NCBI RefSeq assembly: GCF_000524195.1
Contig: NW_020170386.1
Location: 1,791,949-1,855,948, forward strand
DNA from: Echinococcus granulosus
Lineage: Eukaryota > Platyhelminthes > Cestoda > Cyclophyllidea > Taeniidae
Direction: 5' to 3'
Length of the DNA: 64,000 bases
Shown here: positions 13,060 to 26,600 of the stretch, piece by piece
Layout: the number at the start of each line of letters is the position of its first letter
How positions within the stretch are numbered: the first letter of the stretch is position 1
The notes under the pieces: generated by a model
Databases searched by the model: none
Told to the model about the DNA's origin: nothing
Seen by the model: the letters and a program-made list of their open reading frames with translations, nothing else
Program-made: the position numbers and the translations under genes

Positions 13060-14661
13060 CTAAAAATAAGAGGAAAGAAACCACATTTGTATATTTGCAA
13101 GTCTACTAATAAATGGACTTAATCCAATCAAATCATACTTATTTAAAGAGCACAGCTTGACCACTTACTATTTACAAGGTTCCTTAACGCAATCAAGCTG
13201 TCCATCGCCTAAAGCACATTTTCTGCTGAAACCCAGACGAAAGCTAATTTCTAAAATTCTTACATGGGGATACAAGTTTTAGCCTCATTGAACTTACATA
13301 TAAAGTTATACAAAGGCAAAGGCCTGGGAGTTTTTCCACTTTTTTCGTTTCCATATTTCTCTTGCTGAAAATACCTTCTTTATTGTACTCTAAAACCCTG
13401 AATTAAACCAGCTTGTGTAATATTGAAGCTGTGAAGTGGAAACATTTAATCCATTTAAAACTCCATTGCTCTTAAAAGTACACCAATCCATGCTGAATTG
13501 AATGCACTGTAATGCCTCTTACAGATGCGTAAGCACCGGACCCACTGGCATTTTTCATAAGCAATCTCTTTACAACCTAATCCTGGTCCACTAAAACGTA
13601 TTTTCCCCCAACAACTAGAACGGTTCAACAGAAAAAGCAATTTTATTGAAAATACTAGGCACTGACTGGCAATATTTTTCAATAAACACTCCAATTTGGA
13701 GAAGCTTCTTGCCAAACCTCAATTGTCTAAGCATTTTCAGTCAAAAAAGATCCCTAATCTATTCTGTTAAGAATACCGTCTCCCTTGCAATGAAGGCTAA
13801 AAAGTTGAAAAAGGTAAAGCTTGTGCTGATTTAAGGTGGTACAGCTCTATTATTGTAATTTGCGAAAACACTTGCATATAAACATAATTTTAAACAAACT
13901 TATTAGAAAAAATTTTACCGACTGAGTTGTCTTCGAAAACCCGTAGTCAAATCGGAACAACTAAGACCATGATGGTGCTAAAATTACACCTAATTACTCG
14001 ATTTTTTGAGTTTTATGCATGTTCATGTAGTTAGTAGGCAGAGAATTTGTAATGACTTTTAAAATAATTTTGGTAGAAATGTTAAGTTGGTCTCAAAATC
14101 GAGAGGTGTTAAGATCAAATACATTACATTTAGTGAACTATTATGAAACTCCGTGGACGTAGTTGGGAATGATAAATGGGTGGCAAAATTTAAGAATGAC
14201 GTTCTTCGTTCCAATGCCAAATCACCGACAGCTGTATTCATAGCGTTAGAGGGACTGCAAATCGCACCATTATTTTTGGCCGTTTGCGTGTATTTTTAAG
14301 TTGATGCAATTTCTACAAACACAGAGGCTGTGAAGCCGAAACATCAAGTGCGCAAACCCTTCCTTTCATCCTTTTTAAGACGAGCTAACCATTTCAAATA
14401 ACATGCTTTTAAATCGGATTTAAAACTGAAATACCTATTTCTGCAAATTCCCTTAACATTTAGTATTCCTAAATGTACGACTGTGGGCGATAAAGCAAAA
14501 TGTAGTTTGACTTAATTTTCCTCCAAAAGTAATTTTTATGCGTTAATCACATGAGGGAATGTAATTTTTAGAAATTGCATTCACCCCAGTGACAATTTGT
14601 GGTTAAGATGAAATGTATTTAAGTAGGACATTAAGACCGTTCGTTTCTTGATAGGAACCAC

Positions 14662-15069
14662 GTGGTAATTAACAGGAGAGAAATGGTAATATCGTCAGCA
14701 GTGAATGGAATCCACTGGATCGGTTGTTCCGCTCCTTTGTGCTTGATTACATTAAATGACAGCGTGATCTCTATTTGCCAATATCAAAATCCAAATAACC
14801 AGCTTTATCTGAGATTTTCAGGCTCTTTTTTTGGGATTCTTTTAATAAGATGCTATCACTGTAGTAGAAAGTTACTTGGTAACATGTCCACTTATGATTT
14901 TCTGCTTTACTGCGCTGGTATTTTTCTTTATTTAACCATGTGTTACTATTTCATTAGGCATCCCTTACTTCATAAATATCGTCACTGGCTAACTACCTTT
15001 TATCGAATACTCATCGACCATATGCCTCAATGGGATCCGCACTTGGATGTTTCATTCGTGGACAACTAA
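14662..15069 (+). CDS. 135-codon open frame with hydrophobic segments, unrecognised
   Basis: This is the longest unexplained uninterrupted frame in the gene-poor region. It contains two hydrophobic stretches (around residues 50-62 and 82-100, the latter including LLYCAGIFLYLTMCYYF) and an aromatic-rich C terminus. I recognise no family, see no good flanking splice sites, and its composition is AT-rich like non-coding DNA nearby. About one frame of this length is expected by chance in AT-rich DNA of this size. Function unknown; it may not be a gene. Confidence 0.13.
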   Translation: MVINRREMVISSAVNGIHWIGCSAPLCLITLNDSVISICQYQNPNNQLYLRFSGSFFGILLIRCYHCSRKLLGNMSTYDFLLYCAGIFLYLTMCYYFIRHPLLHKYRHWLTTFYRILIDHMPQWDPHLDVSFVDN

Positions 15070-16523
15070 AATTGACGAAATTTAGTTTTAACAAAACGTT
15101 TTATTAAATTTATGAAATACTGCAAGTGACCAATCCCCACATTCATTCGTTACAGTTGTCTAGCGCTCGTGTCCTCTTTTAGCCTTGTTCATAACCCAGA
15201 ATGTGCTCCCGGGTACAACGAATAGCTTAATTTCATCAAATACGTCCCGTGGATGTTTTTCCACGCATAAGAATTGCACGTCAAATATCTCCCAAAACTG
15301 GCAACCGCAAGATTATCTGAAGTCTAGTGAAGGCAAAAAGTTACAGCGCTGTTTTGGGTAGGAAGGAGATGAGACAGGTGACGCTAATTTGATCACGGAA
15401 AAGTAACTTTTGCGGTCAAGACCATCTTGTAAAAGTAGGAACTGTGGTTGGCGCTAAGCGCAAAAAATGGGATAACACGAACAAAATTGTGCGTCTTATC
15501 AGATGTACCTACTGCCAAGCTTTCAGGCCACTGCACGACCAGTGAAAAATAACGCCAAAACACATTAAAAAGTTCCCAATCAGAATTTATATAAATCTGA
15601 TGCAGCCGGCGTCTTGCTAGTTGAATAGGGATCCTGTGAGTTCTGGATTTCCTTTCATTTTGCTAGACAAATGCACATAAGGTTATTACAAAAATGTGTC
15701 AAAGATAATTTTACTATTTGTCCATTGGCTTTGTAGCCGATACTACGAAATCCATCAGGATGTTTATTAATTCGTTTTCAAGTCATTCTCTCGAAAGCCG
15801 AATGGAACTCCCAAATTCATCATGTAGAAATTATTACGTGTATTACTACACAGGACCTTATCGCATTTGTGGTCAAAACACGGTTTATTTTGCCCGACGA
15901 TAATTTTATTTAATAGGGTGTGAAAGGCTCACTTTCCCATCGCAGATCTGGTTTCACCAATATTAGGATTATGCTACCAGTTATTGTTTACCCAAATGAT
16001 TATTTGGGTCTTTAAAGGAGAAGAAGCATTTAGTAGTAGCGAAGATTATAAAAAGTAAACATGTAATTGCAGCTATGCAATTCTCGATTATGTTTAGCCA
16101 ACGATTAGAATAACGCAGTTTATCTGCTGGCATATTTTAAAGTAGCCAATCATTTTCGGTGATTGTTCATCTGTGGCGGTTACAAGGACAAAGAACGCAT
16201 GTTAACGGTTGAATGAAAAGACAAATGGTGGGTCCTCAACGAAGTAAATTTCAACTACAGTAACTTTGGAATACAACAATGGGAATTGCATTTTTAAAAA
16301 TTAATTTTGATGATGTTGCAATCTAAGCATGGCTACATTCGGACGGCATAATTTATTCAGCGTAATCAACCCACTCGATTGAAATGTGCATTTGCTTTCT
16401 AAAGTCAAAATTTTTAGGAACATACAGATGACCTGGTGAAGCCACTTACTCGGTTTCATGAGATCCTTTCAACAGGCCACCTAACTCTTATGGTGTATGT
16501 AATTGTAGTACTAAAATTATTTC

Positions 16524-16701
16524 TTAGCTCTCGGGTTTAGTGACCGGCTACTTAGGGGTTTCACCATTGTACCCTCGCCGAGCAGCCCGGCCTCCAAGCC
16601 ATGCCAGTCTCCCTAAGCCTCTCTGTATGTCGAATTCATATAAGTATTCTGCCAGAGTATCTTGTCTTCTATCGTCTTCAGGGAAGTCTTGGGCCGCTAC
16701 A
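16524..16701 (+). repeat. Dispersed repeat, copy A (LTR/TRIM- or SINE-like, about 180 bp)
   Basis: A diverged copy of a sequence that occurs five times in this window. Shared landmarks are a start like CTCTCGGTTTTA, then GGCC-rich blocks with CCATGCCAGT, a TATTCTGCC box, a GTCTTCAGGGAAGTCT box, and an end in CGCTACA. It lies alone in AT-rich DNA between genes. Confidence 0.7.
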
Positions 16702-19476
16702 GTAGCATATACTACGAATGTATTTTTACCTCGAAGTGTCACTCAACATACCTTTTAAATTCTTTTGATGGTATCAGTTAGCCAGATTATACATTATCAT
16801 GAGATTGCCGATAAAGTGTGGCCATCACTTGATTTTGTCCCACAACTTAAAGAAGCAAAGCCCAAACGTTCCTGTTTAAGGCCGATCGCTAGCCTACGAG
16901 AAGACTGCGAGAGCTTTGTGTACATCCAGCAATAACAGGATAAAAAATGTGTTTTTGCGAAAAGTAGTTCATAAATAAAAATTGGAAATGGCTTTTTTTA
17001 ATTGGAGTGCTTCATGGCTTAACCTAATACTCAGGGGTTAGATTTCTTTTTCGATGGTTCCAATCCTTGATAACCGCGGCTTCACCTCAGAACGTACCCA
17101 ATCGCGACTAATTAGTTCGGAGGTTTGTTTACTGGTGTCACTTCTAACACGATAATGAATACACAAACGCAATTTTGGGATTTAATTCGTGGACTTCACA
17201 GAAGATTCACATGCTTTGTGATTAGTTGTTACTTGTAACAATCAAACCCAACGCACCAATATTACAGCTGGGTTAACACTAATCTGCTTATTTTTAAATT
17301 TTCTTTAAAGTCCAAACTTCATGCCTGAAAAAATAAATTTTGAGATAGATAGGTGGTTGCCATGACATGTTCGTTGTGCAGAAGAAATTTTGCCTCTGAA
17401 TGAGTAGTTTTTTGGATAAATAAAATCAAGCTTGCATGCTGCATGATCTTGCATTACAGAAAAGGCATTAAACATGAGTGAGTTAACTTTATGATACATT
17501 AGTGGAAGTAATAATAGGTAACATTGCATATTTGGAAGCATTACCATGATCATTATTCCACACCGATGTCACATTACAATGTTTTCATTGTACTGTCTGC
17601 AAAAATGCCCTATTGTGAGTGGTAATTATCTGATGGTTCAACCACGTGGAGTGGAAATGATTTTCAAAGTTCTGGATCCATTGTAATATAATGTAATTAA
17701 AATTTCGATCTAAACTCAGAACAGGAAATATAGTGAAATGAATTCTTTGATAACTTCGACAACATTTATGAGCATAGGTGATTTCACTGCATCCATGTTA
17801 CAGCTTTAACGCTGTATTAAAACATCATTAATTCCACAAGGACCATTTTTATAACCCGAAGTGTATGAAGTTATTCTATACGCCTCAATTACTTTCTGGC
17901 CTTGTTTTTTCAAATGGCTAGGAAGTTTGGAATGGCAACGAATTTTTGAGTTTGCATTGCCCTAAACGTACTGCTGTAAAAGTCTTGGTTAATCCTTGTT
18001 TCCTATTATTTGAAGGATCTCGAATGCCAAGGTCTAATTCCTTAATCCATTATTAAGTTCCTGTATTGTCAATTGTAGGTAAAACGGTCATCTTTGCTAC
18101 AGTGGTTCGAAAAAGACAAATCCAATCTTCTGTTACCTCGAATTTGGAATCATACGATGATTTATTTCAACTGACAAATGATCAATAGAAGACATAATGC
18201 TCAAATGATAATCACTTTCATCTTTTTATCCAAAATTGTCGTTAGATCCTATTGAACGCTTTATTCATATTATCCAAACATGACTCATTTCCTTAAATTT
18301 TTTAATCGTCTTCATATGAGGTAGTTTTAAATACCATCAAGGAAGGGGGATTATTTTGACTGCAAACCACTTATGCATGTTTAGTTTTTCCAACAAAGAA
18401 TGCAACAAGCTAAAACCTGTCATTTTTGCGCAAATTTTTCTAGTAATGGGTCCTCTATTAGTTTAATTTGTATCAGAAGAAATCAGAATTATACTAATTA
18501 GTAGTTATACTTAACTGCAGTCACGTATAATGTGTGGAATGTAAGTGAAATACCATTTCTGAAGTCAAAATTGGAGCCAATTTGTTTTAGTGACGTTGCT
18601 TTAATGAAATGCGCCTTTTTCCTTCTAAGAACTAGTGTTCAACACTATGAAATTTCTAAGGTGGGGGAAAATCAGCGTTTAATAAATTTTGGATTTTCTT
18701 AGCTTAGGTAACTATTCTCTTCAATAAACTGCCTGGGCTATCCTTGAGGACGTTGAAGGGATAACAAAGACTACAAGATCATAAAAGTGGGTAAATACAA
18801 CTGTCCAGTATTGGTTCTTCAAGCAAACGTATTAGTGCACATGGCAAACATTAGAATCTTTAAAAACTTAGCAATCGGTACTTAAGTAAGAAAAATTAAC
18901 AAACCTATTGTGCAGGATTTTACTTACTGACCCCAATTAACAACATAGATGCTTTCTCCCATCTGCGCACTAACCCTAATAGGCTACCTTTAAACTTAAA
19001 CACTCCAATAAGTCAGTGGTCTAATAGGAGGTAAATTAGGGCTGCATCTCCTTATAAAAAATGATACAAAGCACACAGTGCACAGGCAGCTCTTGGATAT
19101 TAACCTTAATGTGCATCATAAAATTTGCGTATGTGCCCTTTTTGCATTTGAGATCCTGGAATTCACCGTTTGACTAAGGAGGCGGTAACGCGCTCTGAGT
19201 GCAGGCTAAGCATTGATATTACAGATTATTATCTTCTGATTTTTACGCTTATATAAATCTAGGTTTGTCAACCATTCATTGCTACGCCACCATTTCTCCG
19301 AACGTGTAGATTCGGTTTCTCGAAGATTACTGAAACCTTCCTCATAGTCACTGGGCCTAAATGCACAGTGATTATTGGGGATGAGCCCCTATGTCTAAAA
19401 ATCGCGCTCAAAAAGGGAATCTGAAGTACGTTGATAAACGCAGATTCTAAACCACATAAATTGTAATATTTTGATG

Positions 19477-19655
19477 ATTTGTTTAACTCTTTGTTTTGGT
19501 TTTGCGACCACTTAAGACTTCGCGATTGTAATTCCATTGGGCGGCGTGGCCCCTGGGCCAGGCCAGTGGTCTTCCAACTCGTCTGTGTCGATAGTACATA
19601 TTCTGCTTTAGTAATATGCCTCTTTTGGTTTTCAGAGCAGTCTCAAGGCGGTACA
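19477..19655 (+). repeat. Dispersed repeat, copy B (diverged)
   Basis: Starts with TTTGTTTAACTCTTTGTTTTGG, continues with a GCGGCGTGG...GGGCCAGGCCAGT block and the TATTCTGC box, and ends near GGCGGTACA. It matches the other copies in the order of its boxes but is the most diverged in its second half. Confidence 0.65.
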
Positions 19656-22600
19656 AACTAATAAAATGAGTTATTAATATTTTCGGCTAAAGATATGGGA
19701 AAAGTGTGGCATAATGTGACATTGCTAGCACTACCTTGTTCAATGTCGTTGGGATCGTGCTAAATGAATTTCACAGATTTTGATAGACAGCTGAGCAAAT
19801 GCCTCAGCTTATTGCCACCCGTAACCGTAGGCAAGACTGACAGTATCTACGTGACGGTGCAGGTAAAGTATGTTTATCGACGGACTTTTTCAGGTAGTCC
19901 GCTTCTTCCCCATTATTTCACGATCTTCTCGATACATCATGAGTCGATAAAAACTACCGGAATCTATCGGTTAGAGTTTATTGCATCAAGTGACTTTAAA
20001 AGGTGGCCGAAAAGTGGAATATTGTTACTAAATTCGTGAAAGTTGGGGACTTCAATTTCGAATGTTGGTTCAGCTGACAAGGTCATGTTTCCATCTCAAA
20101 AAGATTCGACGTCTCATTCACGACTGTTGTCTATAGTTATCGTAATAGTACTCAACATAAAAGTAGAATCCTTCTAGAATGATGGGATCAGTTAAAGAAG
20201 CCTGCCCCTTCATCAACAGAAACATAACAAAAATGATACTTACAGCCTGTCATTGATGGGCAGACTAATTATTTCAAGGAAGCGACCTTTATGGGAGAAT
20301 TGGATATTCAAAACAACGTTTTTGAGTTCGTGCGACATTAAAAGAAGACTAACATAACATTTTGCTTCTTCATACTGCAAATTAGCATCCAAACTATTTT
20401 TCGCATTGACTTTGGACCTGTTTACTTCTGCTACCACTCAAGTTTTCCATTCCTTGTTCGAAAACTAGTATCTAATGAAAGTTTGCCATCAGAGCCATCG
20501 TATGATTGGCAAAAAAATCTGAATGTTTTAGGGTATTTATGCTGTCCTGAGGGATCCCAACACCTGTAAGTGCTTGTCTTTGCATGTCCACTGATTTCCC
20601 AACACGGATAGTGCTAATTAATGGTTCCTTAAAATATATATGGCTTGAATTAGTCTTCACCCGTTAATCACAAAAGTAATGCTAATTTTCTCGCCCAGTT
20701 CTAGCATAAAATGTTTCTTTTTTTGCGTAAAACTCCGGTTTAAGGAAGCAAAATGCAAAAAATAAAATAACATGACATTTAGGCTTTAGTATGGAAGTGC
20801 TTTCAGCGGTTTAAGTAATCTAAAAAGAGGATGACGAGCTGCATTTCAATAAATCATAATGGGAGCAATAACTTCAATCCCACTTCGAGCATTATGAATT
20901 GGCTCAGATAAAGGTGGGCAAATGTTAACCACGTTTTTGAGATGAAACAGAGCCTTCAGTTCCCCCAAATAACTCACCTAAATAGACAGAACAGTGAGGG
21001 CGTAGCACCATCAGTCACTATCGGCCACACTAGTAGGTAAGCGTAAAGCGTGACAATTTGAAGAGTCACCAGGGCGTCAACCTGTCCTAACTAAACACTC
21101 TCCTGATACACCCATTTTGATCCTGCTAATTTGTTATTAACCCTCCTCCGTACTCACCTACCTCCATCACTCCCACACGGTGTAAGCTGATGCTGTTTGG
21201 CCGGTGCCAATAACTTGGAACTTGAAAGATATTAAGTGCTGAGACTATGTAGATTCCGACTTTGCTCTTTAAATGGAATCCCCAGGTAGGTTTGATTAAC
21301 TTATTGTTAAAAAATGGTTAGTTAGGGGAGCTGGTTTTTATGCTTTTAAGCTATTATGAGCGGAAAATTTGAATAAAATGACACTTTTCTTTTAACATTA
21401 CGGTGACCAGAGCAAGTACCTATAGTGACGTTCTGGGTCTAGGATTCTCGTAGAAACTGAGTTATGCCATTTGCACCATACTTCTAGCTGTATCAGATTT
21501 TTGATTGCGTTGCACACTAGGTGACGGATTCCGTCCATGATGATAGAAAAACCATTCAAAACTAATGGCTTTACGTGTAAAAGCGGAGTATCCAAGAGCT
21601 CGAACGTATTAAAGCCTCGATTCAGATTTGGTAGTGCTGCAAATAAACACGGTAATCAGGAAGTTAGAATTTTGGAATGGTAGATTTGTGCGCTGTTGAA
21701 GTAATGTATCCGTCGTAAAGATTCAGAAATTTTTTCGAAAAGTCTGACGATTGGGTATTTATCCTAAAAACTATTGCCACACATATCATCATCACTTTCG
21801 ATCAAGTTGAGGGTCGCTGTAATATTCAAAATTTAAAAATTAATCATAAGTGATTATAAACACTTTTGTCTTTCAGGTAAGCATGGCTTCGGTACAGGTT
21901 CGTCCAGAAATTGTGCTCAGATGGACAAACTGCTACCGAAAAGATTTTCAAGAGACCTGGAAAAGTGCTGCATGTTTCAAACAATTTTCATGAATAATGG
22001 ATAATAAATTATACAAAAATTTTAGCAATGGCACACATTCGCAACATCCTCAAAGCGAGCAAAGTTCTTTATTAGAGAAGAACATGCAAGTTTTCCAGAC
22101 ACATTAAAAATGTCGGTGCAGAAGTCATAACCGACTATTTAGTAGGAAAAGGTGCCCCTCGTCAGTACGTGAGAATAGCCACGGAAACTGAAAAGATTTC
22201 ACTTTACTTAGATTGGGTGTACCAGTATCTCCAAACATGAATTTGCGAGGTACCAAATAACTACAGGAGTTTTAATCTTTGAATCCTAAAACAGAAAGTA
22301 ATTTGGTACACGCGAAAAGGAGCAAGAGAGAAAACTTCCTGGATGGATAAGTGGGACAGCTTAATCGTCCAGGGGAGTTGAGAACTATTTTGAAACCCCC
22401 ACTTGATAAACTAGAACAGCAGATAGTTGACAGCTATAAAACTCTTTTATCATCTCTGTGGCATGATTCAACCTTGGCTACCCAAAATGCCTAATGAGCT
22501 GAAATGGGACGGTAAGGTTATCACAATCAAGACCATAAGTCTTTCCCACCTCATAAGTTCCTCCCCCAAAAACAGTTAAACAGGGTGGGTTTTGAACCGA

Positions 22601-23620
22601 TCATTTAGGTTGAAGTGATATTAATTCCAGTTCAAAAGGGATGATTTGCATAACTTAAACAACTGCTTGAGGAAAATCGAGGATAAACTCGTTGGCAGAC
22701 CTCTACTATCAGATGCACAGATAAAATGTTCCGCCTAAATCCATCAAAACCCAGAGAAGGTAACAGTAGCCCCCCGAAACTAGCTGCAACTACTTGTTCT
22801 CAAGTCAAAACGAAAAGATACTTTTAGGCAAGTTATTGTCGCATGGGGTAAAATTGTTCATTGAAGGAATAATCCCATAGCAAGTCGTTATTTTCAGCCA
22901 CTTTTTTCAGATTATTATCATACCACTTTCTTGTAATAGAAACATTTATGTTTAATAGTTTTAAGGTTAAACCTTGTAGCTACAATAGATAAAAACATTT
23001 TGTTAGGGTCAAGCATGGCTAATATAGAGCTAACTTGAGATTTAGAAATTAAAAATCCTCATCTGAATAACAAGATTTTGCCCAAGAACTCACGGAGTGG
23101 AGAAAGAAATTGAGGTAGACAGTCGTTACCGGTAATGATTTAATATGCAAGAGGTAAGAGTGATGAACATTCCATAAGAGGGAATGAATGAAGAGACGAT
23201 AGATGAGAATTAAACACTTGAACGGAGGCAAAAAGGGGAAAATTGAAAGGAATTATTGTCATAGAAAGACTTGGTTTCGTAAAATATGAGCACATGTCTA
23301 TAAACACACCAAAAGCATCCCAGGGCTCAGAGGAAGGAGCTAGTGAACAACTGTGTACACTGAGAAAGCATGGAAAATAAGGGAGGGGATTGAGGAAGTG
23401 AGAAATCGCGCCTTTTAGTTTTCTACATCAGCAGCAGTTGCGTTGGGGTGATGAGAGTAGGGAGAACAAAGGGTAGCTTGCTTAGATTAATAAAAATAGA
23501 TGTCAAGACAAAAAAACAGGCAGTGGGAGGAGATGGAGGCAAGGAGAGCAAAAAAGAGTGGGAAGTCATGGGAGAGAAAACCTGATTCGATCACAGCCAA
23601 TGCAGAAGAAAGCGGGAAGA

Positions 23621-26600
23621 CTAGAAGATGTTGGGACACTTTGACCAGTCCTGCTTCGCCTTCGCCACCCAATATGTCCCGTTGAATTCGTGGCAGTCTT
23701 CGTCGAAGTAGGTATCATGGGTGGAGGAGAACCAGACCGGAGTGTATGGTGGCCCACATTCGGGATCTAGAGGCTCCTCTAGCAGTCGGAGGGTAGAAGC
23801 ACAAATTGACACCAGTGTGTAAATACAGGCTACTTTTGAAGCTGTAAGTAAACAGAAATGCAAATTGACCTCCTGCCTCGAAGAGATCCCATGCGCGTCG
23901 TTTGCGTCGCTGTTTCACCTCGAGGCGCTCCTTCTCAGTGTTCGCCTCGTCCCACCGGCCGAGCTCCATCAACCGCTGGTCTGGTCTGAGACGCGAGTCA
24001 GTAGGCGCAACGCCCTGCTCGGGTTCGTTCAACTCAATGGCAAGTTGATTGAAATTGTACATCTGAAGAAAATAGGCTTTTGGTGAGTCACTGATCCACT
24101 CAAATGACAAGTCGATTTCAAGTTCTACTGCGCTGCCGTCCACCCATGGAGAGGATTAAACAACATCATATAAGACACACTTGGGTCTGAAAAAGAGAAC
24201 GAAAATCTAACAGCATCGCATATTCACTTTTACAAGAGATGGCATTTATAGATTCGCTTGCAATGTATCAAATTACAGCACACAGTGCTCTTGGGCAGCA
24301 GCATACCACTAAGGCGAAACCAATACGGCAAGCTACACAGGTTACAGTGCATAAAAACTAGAACAGTACATAAACAAAGCGCAGAGACGATAATTAGTAC
24401 TGGGGCTTTCATTTTTCTAGCTTGCATAACTTTATGCAACTAATTACGGTAATCTACACAATAACTACCCACTTAGAAGACTTCTCTGAAGAAGCAAAAT
24501 TTTATTTTCATTCTAGTGGGTAACTATGACCGTAAACAAAGATCTGCACAACTGCTCTGATGATACATTGAAAGTTTTAGGGTTATTACATAAGTACAAA
24601 GTGATAGCCTTCAGGTATCATGATGCACTACCCCAAGGAAGAAAAGTAAAGCAATGAAGAAAGACGATTGAGCTTACCGATTCGGAGTTGGGAGGAGGCG
24701 GTTCAACAACCAAAAGCACAGTGGATGAGCCCTTGGGTGTTCCATCTGGGGATACGGCGCAGCCCTCTACGTGGTTGTCCCACCTGCCGCTGAGTTTGTA
24801 CACCAAAGTGCCCGAAGGGTCATAGATGAAACCACTCACCTGTTAAGGATGGTACACATCACCGGAGGATGAGTATGTCATGAGGCTCAACACACATTTC
24901 GTTAATGCATGAATTCGGTATATGATAGAGGAAGAGGTTTGTTTGGTTCGATTTCAGGGGTAACTCTAGTGCCATTAAGACTGAATACGTTGGCAGGATA
25001 CCGTGAATTCAAAATCTGAGCTCGTGCGTGTGGATGGGGGGTTTGCGCTTTTTACCTTGCATCTGCACGCATGAGCGCGCACGTGTGGCTAGGACGAGCA
25101 CGGAGATACTAAAGATAGCGGCCAGCGCCGCCAGCACATGCAAAATGGCGAAAAAGGCTTAACAAAAAACTTTGTCAATGGGAATAGAATTTGCACAATA
25201 TTAAGGCAAGGAAAGAAGAGACAAATACGGGTAGTAGAGACTACAAAATTTTGCAACTAATTTACTGCAGCCTATTCACAAAATATAGCCATTCGATTAA
25301 TCGCTGCTTCATTTTACGACTCGCATAAAAAGCGTGTATCGAAGATCCAACAATGAACTTTCAGAGCCGCAATGAATTTCTTCCTTGCAGAGATACTGAA
25401 ATCGCATATAAGTTAATTGCTTACTTTAAGACAGATTTAAACAAAAATAGAACAAACTATTTTCAGTGTGGATGCGGTTGGTGGAATATACTTTAAAGGT
25501 ACGCTGCACGCAGCGACAAACAAGTAAGAATTAAAGGACTAAGGCGATTTTAGGGCTTTCGACCTTGAAAACGCCTGGCATAGCTGCAGTGAAAAGATTC
25601 TCAACGCAAATAAGACCGTTGATAAGCATTTAAAAAAGTGGAAACTGGGAAATGTAGTACAAAACTTCTGCCATGCCGCGTCAAGAATCTCACAGAAACC
25701 AAAAGTTAGCATCTTATTGGAATGTCAGCAATGCTTTCGTTTTAATTGGCGATGAGATCGCAGCCAATCTAAATCTGCTCTAGTGCAAGAAGGCGATAAA
25801 GCACTCGCGTTTTGAAAGAAAAAAAGGTGACAGAAGACACCACCAAAAGTGTGTTCAGGCAAGTGCGTTTCGTACAACCTTTTACTACCGCACAATTCTC
25901 ATAAGCACGCTTTCAGTTTAAGCTTCATAAATTCTCCTACCGCTTGTAGCTACCTCATTGGACTTTTAGTGAACTGTCTTCATTATAAAAGCGCTATAAA
26001 GTACAGTTTCAGTGCTTGAACCTCGCTAGCTACCGAGGCACCTTCGTGAGAAAACTTATGCGTGTACCGCAAATGAAAGTCAACACATCACAGCTTCAAA
26101 TGTAAAGATTGAGACTTGTTGTACGAGTGAAAAACGTTTCTTCCGTGCGCATAGTACAAGATAAATATCACTTAAGGCTCCACATGTCATACATGAATGT
26201 CTACGACGGTAGTGAAAAAATTCAAGAAAAATATTAAATTGGCAGAAAAAACCTCCAAAATTATATCAAAATGACGACTAGAATCTCAAAAGAAAAAAAT
26301 ACTAAAGACTATGAGCATTCAAAAGAAAGAAATTATAGTAATGAAAGGGGCTGGCATGCGCCCTAAATGGTTTTCCCATTTTAAATAAAAAGAAACCGTG
26401 AAAGTGCGTTGCAGAGAAGGAATCAGGAGCATGGCTCGAGCCTTCATTTAAGTCAGCAACAGTCCGTAAAGCAACGATTAAAACCAAGGTAAGTTCATTT
26501 CCAAACTAAAATATTTGCAAAGTATTTCACGGTGCATCATGAAATGTCCCGATACTCAAACGGCATTTCTCGTGGTGACAACTCATGCATAAGCTGATAG

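Larger units (their letters stand above)
11601..23620. other. Long gene-poor region between the receptor gene and the 3' end of OSBP
   Basis: About 12 kb of AT-rich DNA. It holds one orphan candidate exon near 13 kb, a 135-codon open frame at 14662-15069 and two dispersed repeat copies near 16.6 and 19.6 kb, each listed separately. Apart from these I see nothing I would call a gene. The last few hundred bases (about 23050-23620) are purine-rich on the plus strand and probably contain the OSBP 3' untranslated region. Confidence 0.4.

Noticed and set aside
16548..16742. Open frames on both strands in the GC-richer stretch near 16.6 kb as coding
   Set aside because: The stretch is a copy of the dispersed repeat; the other copies do not keep these frames open.
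17305..17553. Minus-strand frame starting with a signal-peptide-like segment as the missing first exon of the receptor
   Set aside because: It is over 13 kb from the next exon, has no donor in a matching phase and no cleavage-site or family context; too speculative to annotate.
24063..24143. N-terminal extension of OSBP exon 11 (frame starting VDGSAVELE and running into the exon)
   Set aside because: The acceptor CTATTTTCTTCAG at 24063 is in phase with the preceding exon, and the joined protein aligns with the family (PPPPNSES followed by MYNFNQLA) without extra residues.
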